DNA of 64,000 nt from Nonomuraea indica (GTDB lineage: Bacteria > Actinomycetota > Actinomycetes > Streptosporangiales > Streptosporangiaceae). Within the stretch, counting starts at the first letter, position 1. The number at the start of each line of letters is the position of its first letter. A model generated the notes under the pieces. The model was not told the DNA's origin. It did no database searches and saw nothing but the letters and a program-made list of their open reading frames with translations. The translations under genes and the position numbers were made by a program. Location: NCBI RefSeq assembly GCF_002850745.1, contig NZ_KZ559476.1, positions 38,937 to 102,936 on the forward strand. Direction: 5' to 3'. Shown here one piece after another: positions 51,714 to 59,701 of this stretch.

Positions 51714-51785
51714 CTCGCCGATGTCCTCGCCGATGTCCTCGCCGGTCTCCTCACCGGTGTCCTTGCCGGTGTCCTCGCCCGCTCT
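51714..51785. repeat. 12-bp tandem repeats between ftsK and the SpoIIE gene
   Basis: Six units from 51714, beginning CTCGCCGATGTC twice and then drifting (CTCGCCGGTCTC, CTCACCGGTGTC, CTTGCCGGTGTC, CTCGCCCGCTCT). Non-coding by position: the array lies in the 230-bp gap between the two divergent starts. Confidence 0.8.
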
Positions 51786-51902
51786 CAAGACCGGGAGCCC
51801 CAGCTCGGCTCTTCTCGGCAACCAGCAGGTGCCGGGCGGTCACAGTCTGACACCCTGAGAGTAACCGCAATACGACGCCGAGTAATGTTTCTAGGACGCA
51901 CA

Positions 51903-54689
51903 GTGGACCCGACCCGCGTGTCGAGCAGGGCCTTCGACGGCACCCCGCACGCCCCGGCCGCCGCCCGGAGGTTCGTCCGCCGGGTGCTGGCCGACTGGCG
52001 CCTCGGCCACGTGGCCGACGACGCCGTGCTGTTGACCAGCGAGCTCGTCACCAACGCGGTGGTGCACGCGGGCACCGCCGTCGAGCTGACCTGCCGCCTC
52101 GTCCCGCACGCCGACCCGCCCGCGCTGGAGATCGAGGTCGGCGACCGCCGGCCGGCGCTGACGGTCGCCGAGCCCGGGCGCGGCCTCACGCTGGCCGGCA
52201 TGCTCGCCGACGGCTGGGGCGTCACCTACACCGGCACCCGCAAGCGGGTGTGGGTGCGCCTGGAGCTGCCCGGGGGCCCGGACACCCGCCACGCGGAGCC
52301 GGAGCCGGCAGCGCCGCTGGAGACCCTCCACGTGGGCGTCGTCGTGACAGGGGCCGACGGGCGCGTGCTCTCCTGGAACCCGGGGGCGCGGGCCCTGCTC
52401 GGCTGGCCGCCGGAGCAGGTGGCGGGTCGCCCGCTGGGCGGCCTCCTCGCCCGCGACCGCACCGGCCTCCTGTCCCCCGGCCCGCCGTCGCCTCCGGCCG
52501 GGGCGTTCGCCGGCGGGCTGTCCTCCCTGGACCCGTCGCGGCTGGGGCGGTGGCGGGGTGAGGCGTGGATGCGGCACGCCGACGGCCGGCCGGTGCAGGT
52601 CTACGTGTCCCACGTGCGCGCCCGTGAGGGCTGCTCGGTCTGGATGGTGGTGCCGCTGGAGCATCGCTACGTCCTCGCCACCCCGGCGGCTCCGCTGCGG
52701 CGTGAGACGGCCGGCCGGATCAAGGACGTCCTCGGCCACGACCGGCCCCTGGCGGAGCTGCTCGACACCGTCGCCCAGATCGTCCACGCGGCCGGCGGGG
52801 GCGATGCCTCCTACGTTCTGCTACGCGACGACGACAACCGCTTGCCAGCCACGGGCGCCCCGCCCAGGACCGACGGGCGCGGCGCCGGCGGGACGCCGCC
52901 GCGTCCGCCTGACGGACGCCCGGCGGACGCGCGCGTGACCGGGCAGAGGGGCTCGCGGGCCGGGCACGCCGGCAGGGGGTTCGGGGTGGCGGCGGGGGCC
53001 GGGGCGACGGCCGGGCTCGTGGGCGTGCTGAGCACCGGGGTGTTCGGCACGGACCATCGCTCGCCGGTGGTCGTGGGCGACGTGCTGACGGTGGACGTGG
53101 AGCTGGCCCAGCGGTTGCGGGCCAGGTCGCTGGCGTGCGCCCCGCTCGTGGTGGCGGACGAGGTGATCGGCCATCTGGTGGTGACGGCCGCGGAGCCGTT
53201 CCGGTTCGACGACGAACTGGCGGAGGTGCTGGGGCACATCGCCGGCCAGGTCGCCGCCACCGTGCACCGGGAGCGGGCGGCCGAGCGGGAGCGGGCCCGG
53301 CACGGACGGCTGTCGTTCCTGGCCGAGGCCGGGGAGCTGCTGGCGGGCGCTCGCGACGAGGAGCTGATCGCCGCCCTGACGGCCCAACTCGTGGTCCCCA
53401 AGATCGCCAGCTGGGCGGCGGTCTACCTCACCGACCTGGCGGGCATGACGCGGCTCGCCCACGCCTGGCACAGCGACGAGCGGCTCAACTCCGACCTGCG
53501 CCACTCCCTGCCGGCCATCCCGGCCGTCCCCGTCCCACCGGGAGCGTCCGCGCCGGCCCCCGACCAGGACCGGGAGGCGATGACGCCCTCCGAGCGGGGC
53601 GCTCAGGCGGCGTCCCTCGCCCGGGCGGACGACGGGCCCCCGCCCGCGCGGCCTCTCGCCGGGCCGGACGCGCCGGTGGAGACGCTCCCGGGGCGGCGGG
53701 AGGAGGGGGCGTGGCCGATCGGGGAGGAGACCGTGCTGTCGTTCCCGCTGCTGACGCAGGGACGCTCGTACGGCGCGCTGGTGATCGGGCGGGTGGAGCC
53801 CACGCTGCCGCTGGAGCTGGCCGGCCTGCTGACCGACCTGTGCCGCCTGGTGGCGCTCAACCTGCACACGGCGATGCTGTACGCGCGCCAGGCCACCACG
53901 TCGCGGGCGTTGCAGCGTGGCCTGCTGCCGGGAGATGTGGCGAGCATGCCGGGGGTGGAGTCCGCCGTCGTCTACCAGCCGGCCGAGGAGGGCGCCGACG
54001 TGGGCGGCGACTTCTACGACCTGTTCGTGGTGGGCGACCACTGGTGCTTCGCGCTGGGCGACGTGTGCGGCTCGGGACCGGAGGCCGCGGCGGCCACGGG
54101 GCTGGCCCGGCACGCCGTCCGCCTGCTGGCCAAGGAGCGTTACACGGTGGCCGACATCCTGCACCGGCTCAACCGGACGCTGCTGGAGGACGTCGAGGAG
54201 GGACGGTTCCTGAGCCTGCTGTGCGGCGAGCTGGCGCCGCTGCCGGGCGGCGGCGCGCTGTGCACGGTGGCGTGCGCCGGGCATCCGCCGCCGTTGCTGC
54301 TGCGGGCGGACGGCACGGTGCGGGCGGTGGCCACCCCGCAGCTGCTGCTCGGGATCGAGCACGACGTGCGGTTCTTCGCCGAGACGTTCGAACTGGCGCC
54401 CGGCGAGGTGCTGCTGTGCGTCACCGACGGCGTGACGGAGCGCCGCTCGGGCGGGCGCCTGCTGGATGACGACGACGGCCTGGCGCGACTGCTGGCGGGC
54501 TGCGCGGGGCTCAGCGCCCACGCCGTCGCCGAACGGGTGCGGCAGGCGGTCGAGGAGTTCGCCGCCGAGCCGTCGAACGACGACGTGGCGCTGCTCGTGC
54601 TGAAGGCGACGGCGCCCGCCGGGACGCGGGCGCGCGCCGTGCCCGCCGACTCGCCGCCCGGCCTGGCCGCGCCGCCTGCGGCGCCGTGA
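51903..54689 (+). CDS. SpoIIE-type PP2C phosphatase with kinase-like, PAS and GAF domains
   Basis: A 928-residue multidomain regulator. Residues 1-120 form an RsbW-like ATPase (LLTSELVTNAVVHAGT); a PAS domain follows (about 140-215, GVVVTGADGRVLSWNPGA), then GAF-type domains separated by low-complexity loops (about 270-660), then a PP2C/SpoIIE phosphatase (about 670-900) with metal-binding GADVGGDFYD, LGDVCGSG and CVTDGVTE. Expected to act on an anti-sigma antagonist in stress or development control. GTG 51903 has an AGGAC site; ATG 51885 is an alternative start. Confidence 0.9.
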   Translation: MDPTRVSSRAFDGTPHAPAAARRFVRRVLADWRLGHVADDAVLLTSELVTNAVVHAGTAVELTCRLVPHADPPALEIEVGDRRPALTVAEPGRGLTLAGMLADGWGVTYTGTRKRVWVRLELPGGPDTRHAEPEPAAPLETLHVGVVVTGADGRVLSWNPGARALLGWPPEQVAGRPLGGLLARDRTGLLSPGPPSPPAGAFAGGLSSLDPSRLGRWRGEAWMRHADGRPVQVYVSHVRAREGCSVWMVVPLEHRYVLATPAAPLRRETAGRIKDVLGHDRPLAELLDTVAQIVHAAGGGDASYVLLRDDDNRLPATGAPPRTDGRGAGGTPPRPPDGRPADARVTGQRGSRAGHAGRGFGVAAGAGATAGLVGVLSTGVFGTDHRSPVVVGDVLTVDVELAQRLRARSLACAPLVVADEVIGHLVVTAAEPFRFDDELAEVLGHIAGQVAATVHRERAAERERARHGRLSFLAEAGELLAGARDEELIAALTAQLVVPKIASWAAVYLTDLAGMTRLAHAWHSDERLNSDLRHSLPAIPAVPVPPGASAPAPDQDREAMTPSERGAQAASLARADDGPPPARPLAGPDAPVETLPGRREEGAWPIGEETVLSFPLLTQGRSYGALVIGRVEPTLPLELAGLLTDLCRLVALNLHTAMLYARQATTSRALQRGLLPGDVASMPGVESAVVYQPAEEGADVGGDFYDLFVVGDHWCFALGDVCGSGPEAAAATGLARHAVRLLAKERYTVADILHRLNRTLLEDVEEGRFLSLLCGELAPLPGGGALCTVACAGHPPPLLLRADGTVRAVATPQLLLGIEHDVRFFAETFELAPGEVLLCVTDGVTERRSGGRLLDDDDGLARLLAGCAGLSAHAVAERVRQAVEEFAAEPSNDDVALLVLKATAPAGTRARAVPADSPPGLAAPPAAP

Positions 54690-54755
54690 CCCGGCGGAGG
54701 GCGACGGCCCGCCTTCGGCGCTGACCGGGCCGAGGGTGACGGCCTGCCGGGCGAG

Positions 54756-55697
54756 TCAGGCGGGGAAGCGGTAGGTGGTGGTGGAGGTGTGGCGCTCGCC
54801 CGGCCGCAGCACCGTGGAGGGGAAGTGCGGCTGGTTGGGCGAGTCGGGGAAGTGCTGGGTCTCCAGGCAGAACCCGGCGTGCGGCCCGTACGGCGTGGCG
54901 ACGCCGTCGAGCATGCCACCCGCGTAGAACTGCACGCCGGGCTCGCTGGTGGTGACCTCCATGGTGAGCCCGCTGCCGGGCTCGGTCACCGAGATGCCGC
55001 CGTCGAGGACGAAGCAGTGGTCGTAGGCGCCGTCGTAGCGGGCGCCGATGGCGTGCGGCGTGGTGAAGTCGAACGGGGTGCCGTCGACCTTGGCGAGCTC
55101 CCCCGTCGGGATCTTGTCGGCGTCGACGGGCAGGTAGTGACCGGCGTCCATCCGCACCACGTGGCCGAGCACGTCGCCGCCGCCGGCGAGGTTGAAGTAG
55201 GAGTGGTTGGTCAGGTTGTGCACGGTGGGCGCGTCGGTCTCGGCGGTGTAGTCGAGCCGCAGGGCGTCGCCGTCGAGGGTGTAGGTGACCGTGGCGCGCA
55301 GCGTGCCGGGGTAGCCCTGGTCGCCGTCGGGGCTGGTCAGGCTGAGGGTGACCGACGAGTCACCGGCGTCCTCGACGGTCCAGACCTTGCTGTCGAAGCC
55401 CTCGACGCCGCCGTGCAGGCTGTTGGGCCCGTTGTTGCGGGGCAGGGTGTAGGTCACGCCGTCGAGGGTGAAGGCGCCGCCGGCGATGCGGTTGCCGTAC
55501 CTGCCGACGACCGCGCCGAAGTAGCGGCTGCGCGTGCGGTAGTCGTCCAGCGTGTCCAGCCCGAGCACCACGTTCACGCCGGACACCTCCAGCGACTGGA
55601 GCACGGCGCCGTAACTGAGCACGGCCGCACGCAGCCGCCCGGAGGACAGCTCGAAGCGCTCGACGCGCTCCCCCGACGGCAGCGTTCCGAACATCAT
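54756..55697 (-). CDS. Aldose 1-epimerase (galactose mutarotase)
   Basis: A 313-residue mutarotase that interconverts alpha and beta sugars. The family motifs are RYGNRIAGGAF, LHGGVEGFD, catalytic His in TNHSYFNL and catalytic Glu in LETQHFPDSPNQP. ATG 55697 overlaps the lacI stop by 4 bp, so the two are coupled. It belongs with the sugar-acid cluster to its right. Confidence 0.94.
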   Translation of the reverse strand: MMFGTLPSGERVERFELSSGRLRAAVLSYGAVLQSLEVSGVNVVLGLDTLDDYRTRSRYFGAVVGRYGNRIAGGAFTLDGVTYTLPRNNGPNSLHGGVEGFDSKVWTVEDAGDSSVTLSLTSPDGDQGYPGTLRATVTYTLDGDALRLDYTAETDAPTVHNLTNHSYFNLAGGGDVLGHVVRMDAGHYLPVDADKIPTGELAKVDGTPFDFTTPHAIGARYDGAYDHCFVLDGGISVTEPGSGLTMEVTTSEPGVQFYAGGMLDGVATPYGPHAGFCLETQHFPDSPNQPHFPSTVLRPGERHTSTTTYRFPA

Positions 55698-56665
55698 GTA
55701 TGTGCCTCTCCCGTGGACTCGCGGACGATGAGGGTGGTCTCCAGCATCGTGACGCCCGTGGCCGCCTGCGAGTCGACCGACTGCAGGAGCATGTCGACGG
55801 CGATGCGCCCGGCGGCGGCGGTGGGCATGGCGATGGTGGTCAGCTTGGGGCGGCTCAGCCGGCCGGCCACGATGTCGTCGACGCCGATGACGCTGATGTC
55901 GCCCGGCACGTCCACGCCCCGCTCGGCGAGCCCTTCGATGAGGCCGATGGCGACCAGGTCGTTGTAGGCGAGGACGCCGGTCGCGCCGGAGGCGATGACG
56001 TCGGCGGCGGCGGCCAGGCCGCCCAGCTCCGTCGGCTGGTTGGGGCCGAGGAAGGCGACGTCGACGTCGCGCGTCGCGGCGGCGGCCTCCTGCATCTCCT
56101 TGCTGGTCCACGACCCGCTGGGCCCGGTCACCAGGGCCAGCCTGCGGTGGCCGAGGGCGGTGAGGTGCTCGAAGGCGAGCCGGGCGCCGCGCGCCACGTC
56201 CATCAGGACCGTCGCCATTCCCTTCACCCTGCGGTTGACCAGGACGAACGGCACCTCCTCGCGGAGCCGCTCGATGGTGCGGTTGGTGAGGCGGGGGCTG
56301 CACAGCAGCACGCCGTCGACCTGCTTGGTGAGGGTCTGGATCAGGTCTTCCTCGACCTTGGGGTCCTCGTCGGTGTCGGCGACGAAGACGTGGTAGTCGC
56401 GCAGCCTCGCCTGCTCCTGCGCCGCCTTGATGAGCGGCGGGAAGAACGGGTTGGAGATGTCGGCGACGATGAGGCCGAGGTTGTGGGTGCGTCCGGTGGT
56501 GAGCGCGCGGGCGGCCCGGTTCGGGCGGTAGCCGAGGTCGTCGGCGACGGCGAGGACGCGGGTGCGGGTCTCGGGGTTGACCAGGTGGGGGGCTGAGAAC
56601 GCCCGCGACACCGTGGAGACGTGCACACCGGACGCCCGGGCCACGTCGCGAATCGTCACCGCCAC
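55694..56665 (-). CDS. LacI family transcriptional regulator
   Basis: A 323-residue LacI-type regulator: helix-turn-helix TIRDVARASGVHVSTVSRAF (residues 4-23) with the hinge PNRAARAL, and a periplasmic-binding-protein-like effector domain. GTG 56665 has a GGAGGAGG site. Two LacI-type boxes lie upstream, one in its own promoter (56700-56713) and one in front of the divergent catabolic operon (56846-56859). Confidence 0.94.
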   Translation of the reverse strand: MAVTIRDVARASGVHVSTVSRAFSAPHLVNPETRTRVLAVADDLGYRPNRAARALTTGRTHNLGLIVADISNPFFPPLIKAAQEQARLRDYHVFVADTDEDPKVEEDLIQTLTKQVDGVLLCSPRLTNRTIERLREEVPFVLVNRRVKGMATVLMDVARGARLAFEHLTALGHRRLALVTGPSGSWTSKEMQEAAAATRDVDVAFLGPNQPTELGGLAAAADVIASGATGVLAYNDLVAIGLIEGLAERGVDVPGDISVIGVDDIVAGRLSRPKLTTIAMPTAAAGRIAVDMLLQSVDSQAATGVTMLETTLIVRESTGEAHT

Positions 56666-56692
56666 GCTGGGCCTCCTCCGACCATGGCTTGT

Positions 56693-56723
56693 ACTTTAGT
56701 GCAAGCGTTTGTATCGCTGTCAA
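56693..56723 (-). promoter_or_regulatory. lacI promoter with LacI box
   Basis: On the minus strand TTGACA (56718-56723) and TAAAGT (56693-56698) are separated by 19 bp. Between them lies TGCAAGCGTTTGTA (56700-56713), one base from the LacI-family consensus TGNAANCGNTTNCA. This indicates autoregulation. Confidence 0.7.
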
Positions 56724-56812
56724 TGAACCGGCGCCGGGGCCACCGACATCGCCGGTGCCACCCTATCCCTCATCAGTTCGGTGGTGTATGCCCCGTGACA
56801 GACGACCATGGC

Positions 56813-56859
56813 TTGACGTTGCCGGAACCGAACCTCAATACTTTTTGCAACCGGTTGCC
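56813..56859 (+). promoter_or_regulatory. Promoter and LacI box of the aldarate operon
   Basis: TTGACG (56813-56818), an 18-bp spacer and AATACT (56837-56842), followed by TGCAACCGGTTGCC (56846-56859), again one base from the LacI consensus and with a perfect GCAACCGGTTGC core. The box covers the expected transcription start. Confidence 0.7.
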
Positions 56860-56891
56860 GAACCCGAACCCCAGGAGTAGTGAAAGATCCG

Positions 56892-57779
56892 ATGACGCGA
56901 ACACTGGTGACCGGGAGCGCCGGCCGGCTCGGGCGCAGCGTGGTCACCGCATTGGCGCAGGCAGGTCATGAGGTGATCGGGGTCGACGTCGTGCCCGGCA
57001 CCCCCGCGGAGGCCGCGCACACGCTGCCGGCCGACCTGACGGACCTGGGCGAGGCCTACGACGTCATGGCGCGCTTCCGCCCCGACGTGGTGGTGCACCT
57101 GGCCGCGATCGCGACCCCGTTCAGCCGGACCGAGGGCCGCATCTTCCGCACCAACACCCAGCTCGCCTTCAACGTGTGCGAGGCGGCGGCCCACACCGGG
57201 GTCGGCAGGGTCGTCGTGGCGAGCAGCCCGACGGTCATCGGCTACGGCGCGCCGCACGGCTGGCGGCCCCGCTACCTGCCGATCGACGAGGACCACCCCG
57301 CCGAGCCGTGGAACGCCTACAGCCTGTCGAAGCTCGTGGCCGAGCAGACGATGGCGGCGTTCGCCCGTAACTCCGAGACGAGGTTCGCGGCCGTGCGGCC
57401 GTGCTTCGTCGTCGCTCCCGAGGAGTGGGCAGGAGCCCCCACGCAGTCGGGCCACACCATCGCCGAGCGGCTGGACCGCCCCGAGATCGCGGGTGTCTCG
57501 CTGTTCAACTACATCGACGCCAGGGACGCCTCCGACATGATCGGCGTCCTCATCGAGCGGCTGTGGGACCTGCCCAACGGCGAGGTGTTCTTCGCCGGCG
57601 CCGCCGACGCGCTGGCCCGCGACCCCCTGGCGGAGCTGCTGCCCGCCGTCAACCCCGCCACCGCGGCGAGCGCCGCGGGCCTCACCGGCACCTCGCCGGC
57701 CTTCAGCTCCGCCAAGGCGGAGCGGATGCTCGGCTGGACGGCCAAGCGCGACTGGCGAAGCGAACTGGAGATCGGATGA
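56892..57779 (+). CDS. NAD-dependent epimerase/dehydratase family protein (possible uronate dehydrogenase role)
   Basis: A 295-residue extended SDR: cofactor motif TGSAGRLG near the N terminus, VVHLAA, SSPTVIG and the catalytic YSLSK. In this cluster, ahead of 5-dehydro-4-deoxyglucarate dehydratase, it could oxidise a uronate or sugar to its lactone as uronate dehydrogenase does; that is inference from position. ATG 56892 chosen; GTG 56880 is in frame with AGGAG only 2 bp before it. The stop overlaps the next start by 4 bp. Confidence 0.85.
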   Translation: MTRTLVTGSAGRLGRSVVTALAQAGHEVIGVDVVPGTPAEAAHTLPADLTDLGEAYDVMARFRPDVVVHLAAIATPFSRTEGRIFRTNTQLAFNVCEAAAHTGVGRVVVASSPTVIGYGAPHGWRPRYLPIDEDHPAEPWNAYSLSKLVAEQTMAAFARNSETRFAAVRPCFVVAPEEWAGAPTQSGHTIAERLDRPEIAGVSLFNYIDARDASDMIGVLIERLWDLPNGEVFFAGAADALARDPLAELLPAVNPATAASAAGLTGTSPAFSSAKAERMLGWTAKRDWRSELEIG

Positions 57780-58657
57780 ACCTCAGCGGGATCCTCTTCT
57801 TCCCGATAACGCCGTTCACCCCCGACGGCGCGCTGGCCGAGGACGTCCTCGCCGAGCACATCGGGCGCGGGCTGGCGCACGGCCCCGGCGGGGTGTTCGT
57901 GGCCTGCGGCACCGGCGAGTTCTCCGCGCTGTCGGAGGACGAGCACCGGCGCGCGGTGGAGGTGGCCGTCGCGACGGCCGCCGGCTCCGTGCCGGTGCTG
58001 GCCGGCGCGGGCGGCCCGCTCGGCTCGGCGCTGCGCCAGGCGCACGCCGCCCGCGAGGCGGGCGCCGACGGGCTGCTGCTGATGCCGCCCTACCTGGCCA
58101 AGGGCCCGCACGACGGGTTCGTCGCCTACGTGCGGGCCGTCGCCGAGGTGCTGCCGGTCATCATCTACATGCGCGGCTCGGTGGTGCTCACCCCCGAGCA
58201 GGTCGTGGAGCTGGCCGGGGTCCCCGGCGTGATCGGGCTCAAGGACGGTCTCGGCGACATCGACCTCATCCAGCGCATCGTCCTGGCCGTGCGGCGGGAG
58301 GTCGGCGACGGCTTCCAGTTCTTCAACGGGCTGCCCACGGCCGAGCTGACCATGGGCGCCTACCGGGGCATCGGCGTGGAGCTCTACTCCTCGGCGGCGT
58401 TCGCCTTCGCGCCGGACATCGCCACCGCCTACTTCCACGGCGCCCGGCAGTTCCTCTCCGAGTTCTACGAGCCGCTCGTACGGCTCCGCTCCAAGGTGCC
58501 CGGTTACGCGGTGTCGCTGGTCAAGGCCGGGGTGCGGATCAGCGGCCTGGAACCGGGCGCGGTGCGCCCGCCGCTGGTGGACGCCTCGCCCGAGCACGTG
58601 GCCGAGCTGGAGGCGCTGATCAAGCACGGACGATCGCTGATCCCCCATGATTCGTGA
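57776..58657 (+). CDS. 5-dehydro-4-deoxyglucarate dehydratase
   Basis: A 293-residue DHDPS-superfamily barrel that dehydrates and decarboxylates 5-keto-4-deoxyglucarate to 2-oxoglutarate semialdehyde. The Schiff-base Lys156 lies in VIGLKDGLGD; GTGEFS (45-50) and IIYMRGSVVL match the KDG dehydratase subgroup, and the C-terminal GYAVSLVKAGVRISGL-RPP pattern is characteristic. It overlaps the epimerase gene by 4 bp and the enolase-family gene by 11 bp. Confidence 0.92.
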   Translation: MNLSGILFFPITPFTPDGALAEDVLAEHIGRGLAHGPGGVFVACGTGEFSALSEDEHRRAVEVAVATAAGSVPVLAGAGGPLGSALRQAHAAREAGADGLLLMPPYLAKGPHDGFVAYVRAVAEVLPVIIYMRGSVVLTPEQVVELAGVPGVIGLKDGLGDIDLIQRIVLAVRREVGDGFQFFNGLPTAELTMGAYRGIGVELYSSAAFAFAPDIATAYFHGARQFLSEFYEPLVRLRSKVPGYAVSLVKAGVRISGLEPGAVRPPLVDASPEHVAELEALIKHGRSLIPHDS

Positions 58658-59696
58658 CCTCTCGGTCAGCGCCCGCACGGTGGCTCTGCCCCGGCCGTGG
58701 GGTCCGGACGTGCCCGCCAACCACGTCCTCGTCGTCCGGATCACGCTGGACGACGGCCGGACCGGCACCGGATTCTCCTGGACGCCGCAGATCGGGGCGC
58801 GGGCCGTCCAGGCGCTGCTGGAGCACGACATCCGTGAGGCCGTGATCGGGCTGGACCCGCACCCCGAGGTCGTGTGGGACCGGCTCTGGCGGCACCTGCG
58901 CGAGGCGGGCCCCGGCGGGATCACCACGGTCGCGCTGGCCGGCGTGGACCTGGCGCTGTGGGACCTGCGCTGCGGTGACCGCGGGCTGGTCGACGTGCTG
59001 GGCCGGCGCAGGGACACCGTGCCGGTGTACGGCAGCGGCGTGAACCTGCACTACCCGCTGGAGGAACTGGTCGCCCAGGCCGAGCGGTGGAAGGCCGCCG
59101 GCCACCCCGCGGTCAAGATGAAGGTGGGCCGGCCCGACCTGCGCGAGGACGTGGAGCGGGTGGCGGCCGTGCGCGAGGTCGTCGGGCCCGGCACGCTGCT
59201 GATGATCGACGCCAACCAGCGCTGGGACCTGCACCGGGCCCGCCGCGCCGTCGACGCGCTCGCCCCGTACGGTCTGCACTGGCTGGAGGAGCCGCTGCCC
59301 GCCGACGACGTCGCGGCGCACGTCGAGCTGCGCCGCTCGGTGGACGTGCCGATCGCGGTCGGCGAGAACGTCTACACCGTCTACGGCTTCCGCGACCTGC
59401 TCACGGCGGGCGCCTGCGACGTCGTGCAGCCGAACGTGGTGCGGGTGGGCGGGATCACGCCGTTCCTGCGGATCACGGAGCTGGCGCGGGCGTTCGACGT
59501 GCCGGTCTACCCGCACCTGCTGCCCGACCTGTCGGCGCAGCTCGCGCTGACGCTGCCGCTGCCGTGCATGGCCGAGGAGGTCGAGGACGCCTCGTTCGCC
59601 GCGCTGGGGCTGCTGGCCGAGCCCTACCCTGTCAACGTCGCTGGCGGGCGGCTGACCGTCGGCGAGCACCGGGGCCTCGGGCTCCGCTGGAGGTGA
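58647..59696 (+). CDS. Enolase superfamily dehydratase (mandelate racemase subgroup)
   Basis: A 349-residue sugar-acid dehydratase candidate. The mandelate-racemase layout is clear: catalytic KxK (Lys157, Lys159), metal ligands Asp188, Glu214 and Glu240, and His290. The residue that usually pairs with this His as Asp appears as Asn263 (VVQPNVVRVGG). In context it should dehydrate an aldarate to the substrate of the preceding gene. It could instead be an epimerase of the same superfamily. Confidence 0.88.
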   Translation: MIRDLSVSARTVALPRPWGPDVPANHVLVVRITLDDGRTGTGFSWTPQIGARAVQALLEHDIREAVIGLDPHPEVVWDRLWRHLREAGPGGITTVALAGVDLALWDLRCGDRGLVDVLGRRRDTVPVYGSGVNLHYPLEELVAQAERWKAAGHPAVKMKVGRPDLREDVERVAAVREVVGPGTLLMIDANQRWDLHRARRAVDALAPYGLHWLEEPLPADDVAAHVELRRSVDVPIAVGENVYTVYGFRDLLTAGACDVVQPNVVRVGGITPFLRITELARAFDVPVYPHLLPDLSAQLALTLPLPCMAEEVEDASFAALGLLAEPYPVNVAGGRLTVGEHRGLGLRWR

Positions 59697-59701
59697 AGAG
59701 C

